Positions 63,335 to 64,000 of a stretch of DNA of 64,000 nucleotides are shown here, piece after piece. The notes under the pieces were generated by a model. The model was not told where the DNA came from and did not search any database. It saw only the letters and a program-made list of their open reading frames with translations. Position 1 is the stretch's first letter. Each line of letters opens with the position of its first letter. The position numbers and the translations under genes were made by a program. Origin of the DNA: Clavulina sp. PMI_390 (taxonomy: Eukaryota > Basidiomycota > Agaricomycetes > Cantharellales > Hydnaceae); contig WIDE01000072.1 of NCBI GenBank assembly GCA_015039315.1, positions 62,001 to 126,000 on the forward strand, given 5' to 3'.

Positions 63335-64000
63335 ATTGAGGGAGATTTCTAGGAAATAGATAGGCGGTGGTGGCGGAGGATTGCTGCTGTCGAAACTCGG
63401 GATATATAGGACAATCGTGCATGTATGGATCCCCAGGCTCATTGTACGTCTGAATTGGGCTGGCGACCCGACTTGTGAGCTGAACCGAACAGCGCAAAAC
63501 CCTTGAAATCGGTATGGGAATTCCGGGAGGAGATCATCGCCATTGAAACGATGAGTAAGTCATTTTTCCAAATTCAGTCGCGCAAGAACAATGCGGGATA
63601 CGTGCATGCCCTATTGACAGCGAAGCTCATCGATCTACCCAGCACCGCCGGTAGTGAGGTTGAGGACAGCCATGCGCATGCATGCATTGAAAGTGGCGGT
63701 CAGGATTGTGCGCGACGCAGTAACAACAAGCGAAGAATATTAATAGAATGCACGATTGGGGAAGGAGGACGAGCGCCCAAGCAAGGAGATTTGACTACGG
63801 CAAAGCGAGAGAATACACTAGTAGCCTTTTTAAGGTTTGTGCCGATGTCTGCGAAGCCTCTTTGTAGCTACTACCGCCATGTCGGTGCGATGCTCTGTGT
63901 GTTAGATCAATTGAACTGCGATGATGGCCAACGGTGTCTTGGCGTATGAGCCAGCGACGAGCAGAAGTGACTCGAAGGACCTGAGTTGCTTTTCGAAGGT
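63335..64000. other. Probable promoter side of the 62374-63334 gene, no gene called
   Basis: A 148-codon plus-strand frame at 63503-63949 has no recognised sequence and reads like chance. The region is the upstream side of a minus-strand gene and continues past the window. Confidence 0.35.

Noticed and set aside
63503..63949. 148-codon plus-strand frame
   Set aside because: No recognisable sequence, no leader, and it lies on the promoter side of the minus-strand gene; probably chance.

Overview
The window is eukaryotic nuclear DNA from a filamentous basidiomycete. Nearly every gene is broken by 50-70 base GT-AG introns with CTAAC/CTAAT-like branch points. The contents fit Agaricomycetes: a GPI-type chitin deacetylase, a DUF6534-type seven-helix membrane protein, F-box-like remnants, a YakC-type aldo/keto reductase pair and a class 3 secreted lipase. 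My impression of a Rhizoctonia/Ceratobasidium relative rests on protein style alone and is inference. There is one assembly gap of 610 N. I saw no rRNA, tRNA, CRISPR array or intact transposon.

Layout. 1-8964 (minus): 5' three quarters of TRA1, the SAGA/NuA4 pseudokinase scaffold, cut by the window edge inside the FAT domain. 10650-13518 (plus): polytopic membrane protein with a long Ser/Pro-rich tail and an apparent 2-nt micro-exon. 13769-19154 (minus): two tandem NHA1-type Na+/H+ antiporters, separated by a decayed piece of the membrane-protein gene, which marks the block that was duplicated. 19487-22563: Ser/Thr-rich hypothetical ORF, ribosomal protein L35, and a small protein resembling the Spd1/Dif1 ribonucleotide-reductase inhibitors. 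23187-32042 (plus): GCK/STE20 kinase, splicing factor BUD31 and KHA1-type K+/H+ antiporter. 33109-35693 (minus): a seven-helix DUF6534-like gene made of many small exons. 37095-41406: HIS6 (histidine synthesis) divergent from a chitin deacetylase that contains the gap. 41854-47762: HVA22/REEP-family protein with a very long disordered tail, GTP cyclohydrolase II (riboflavin synthesis), and a short coiled-coil protein. 48067-51992 (minus): two tandem aldo/keto reductases, each preceded by a dense cluster of CCTCCAC/GTGGAGG heptamers. 53313-54709 (plus): secreted class 3 lipase. 54957-64000: lineage-specific genes without recognised domains, plus broken F-box-like remnants.

Most genes are unrelated housekeeping neighbours, as is normal in fungi. 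Two groupings may be functional. Three monovalent-cation/proton antiporters (two NHA1-like, one KHA1-like) lie within 19 kb. The two aldo/keto reductases appear to share a cis-regulatory element. I found no gene cluster that forms a clear new multi-gene system. The best novel leads are the 2-nt micro-exon, the motif-linked reductase pair, the duplication footprint around the antiporters and the candidate RNR inhibitor.
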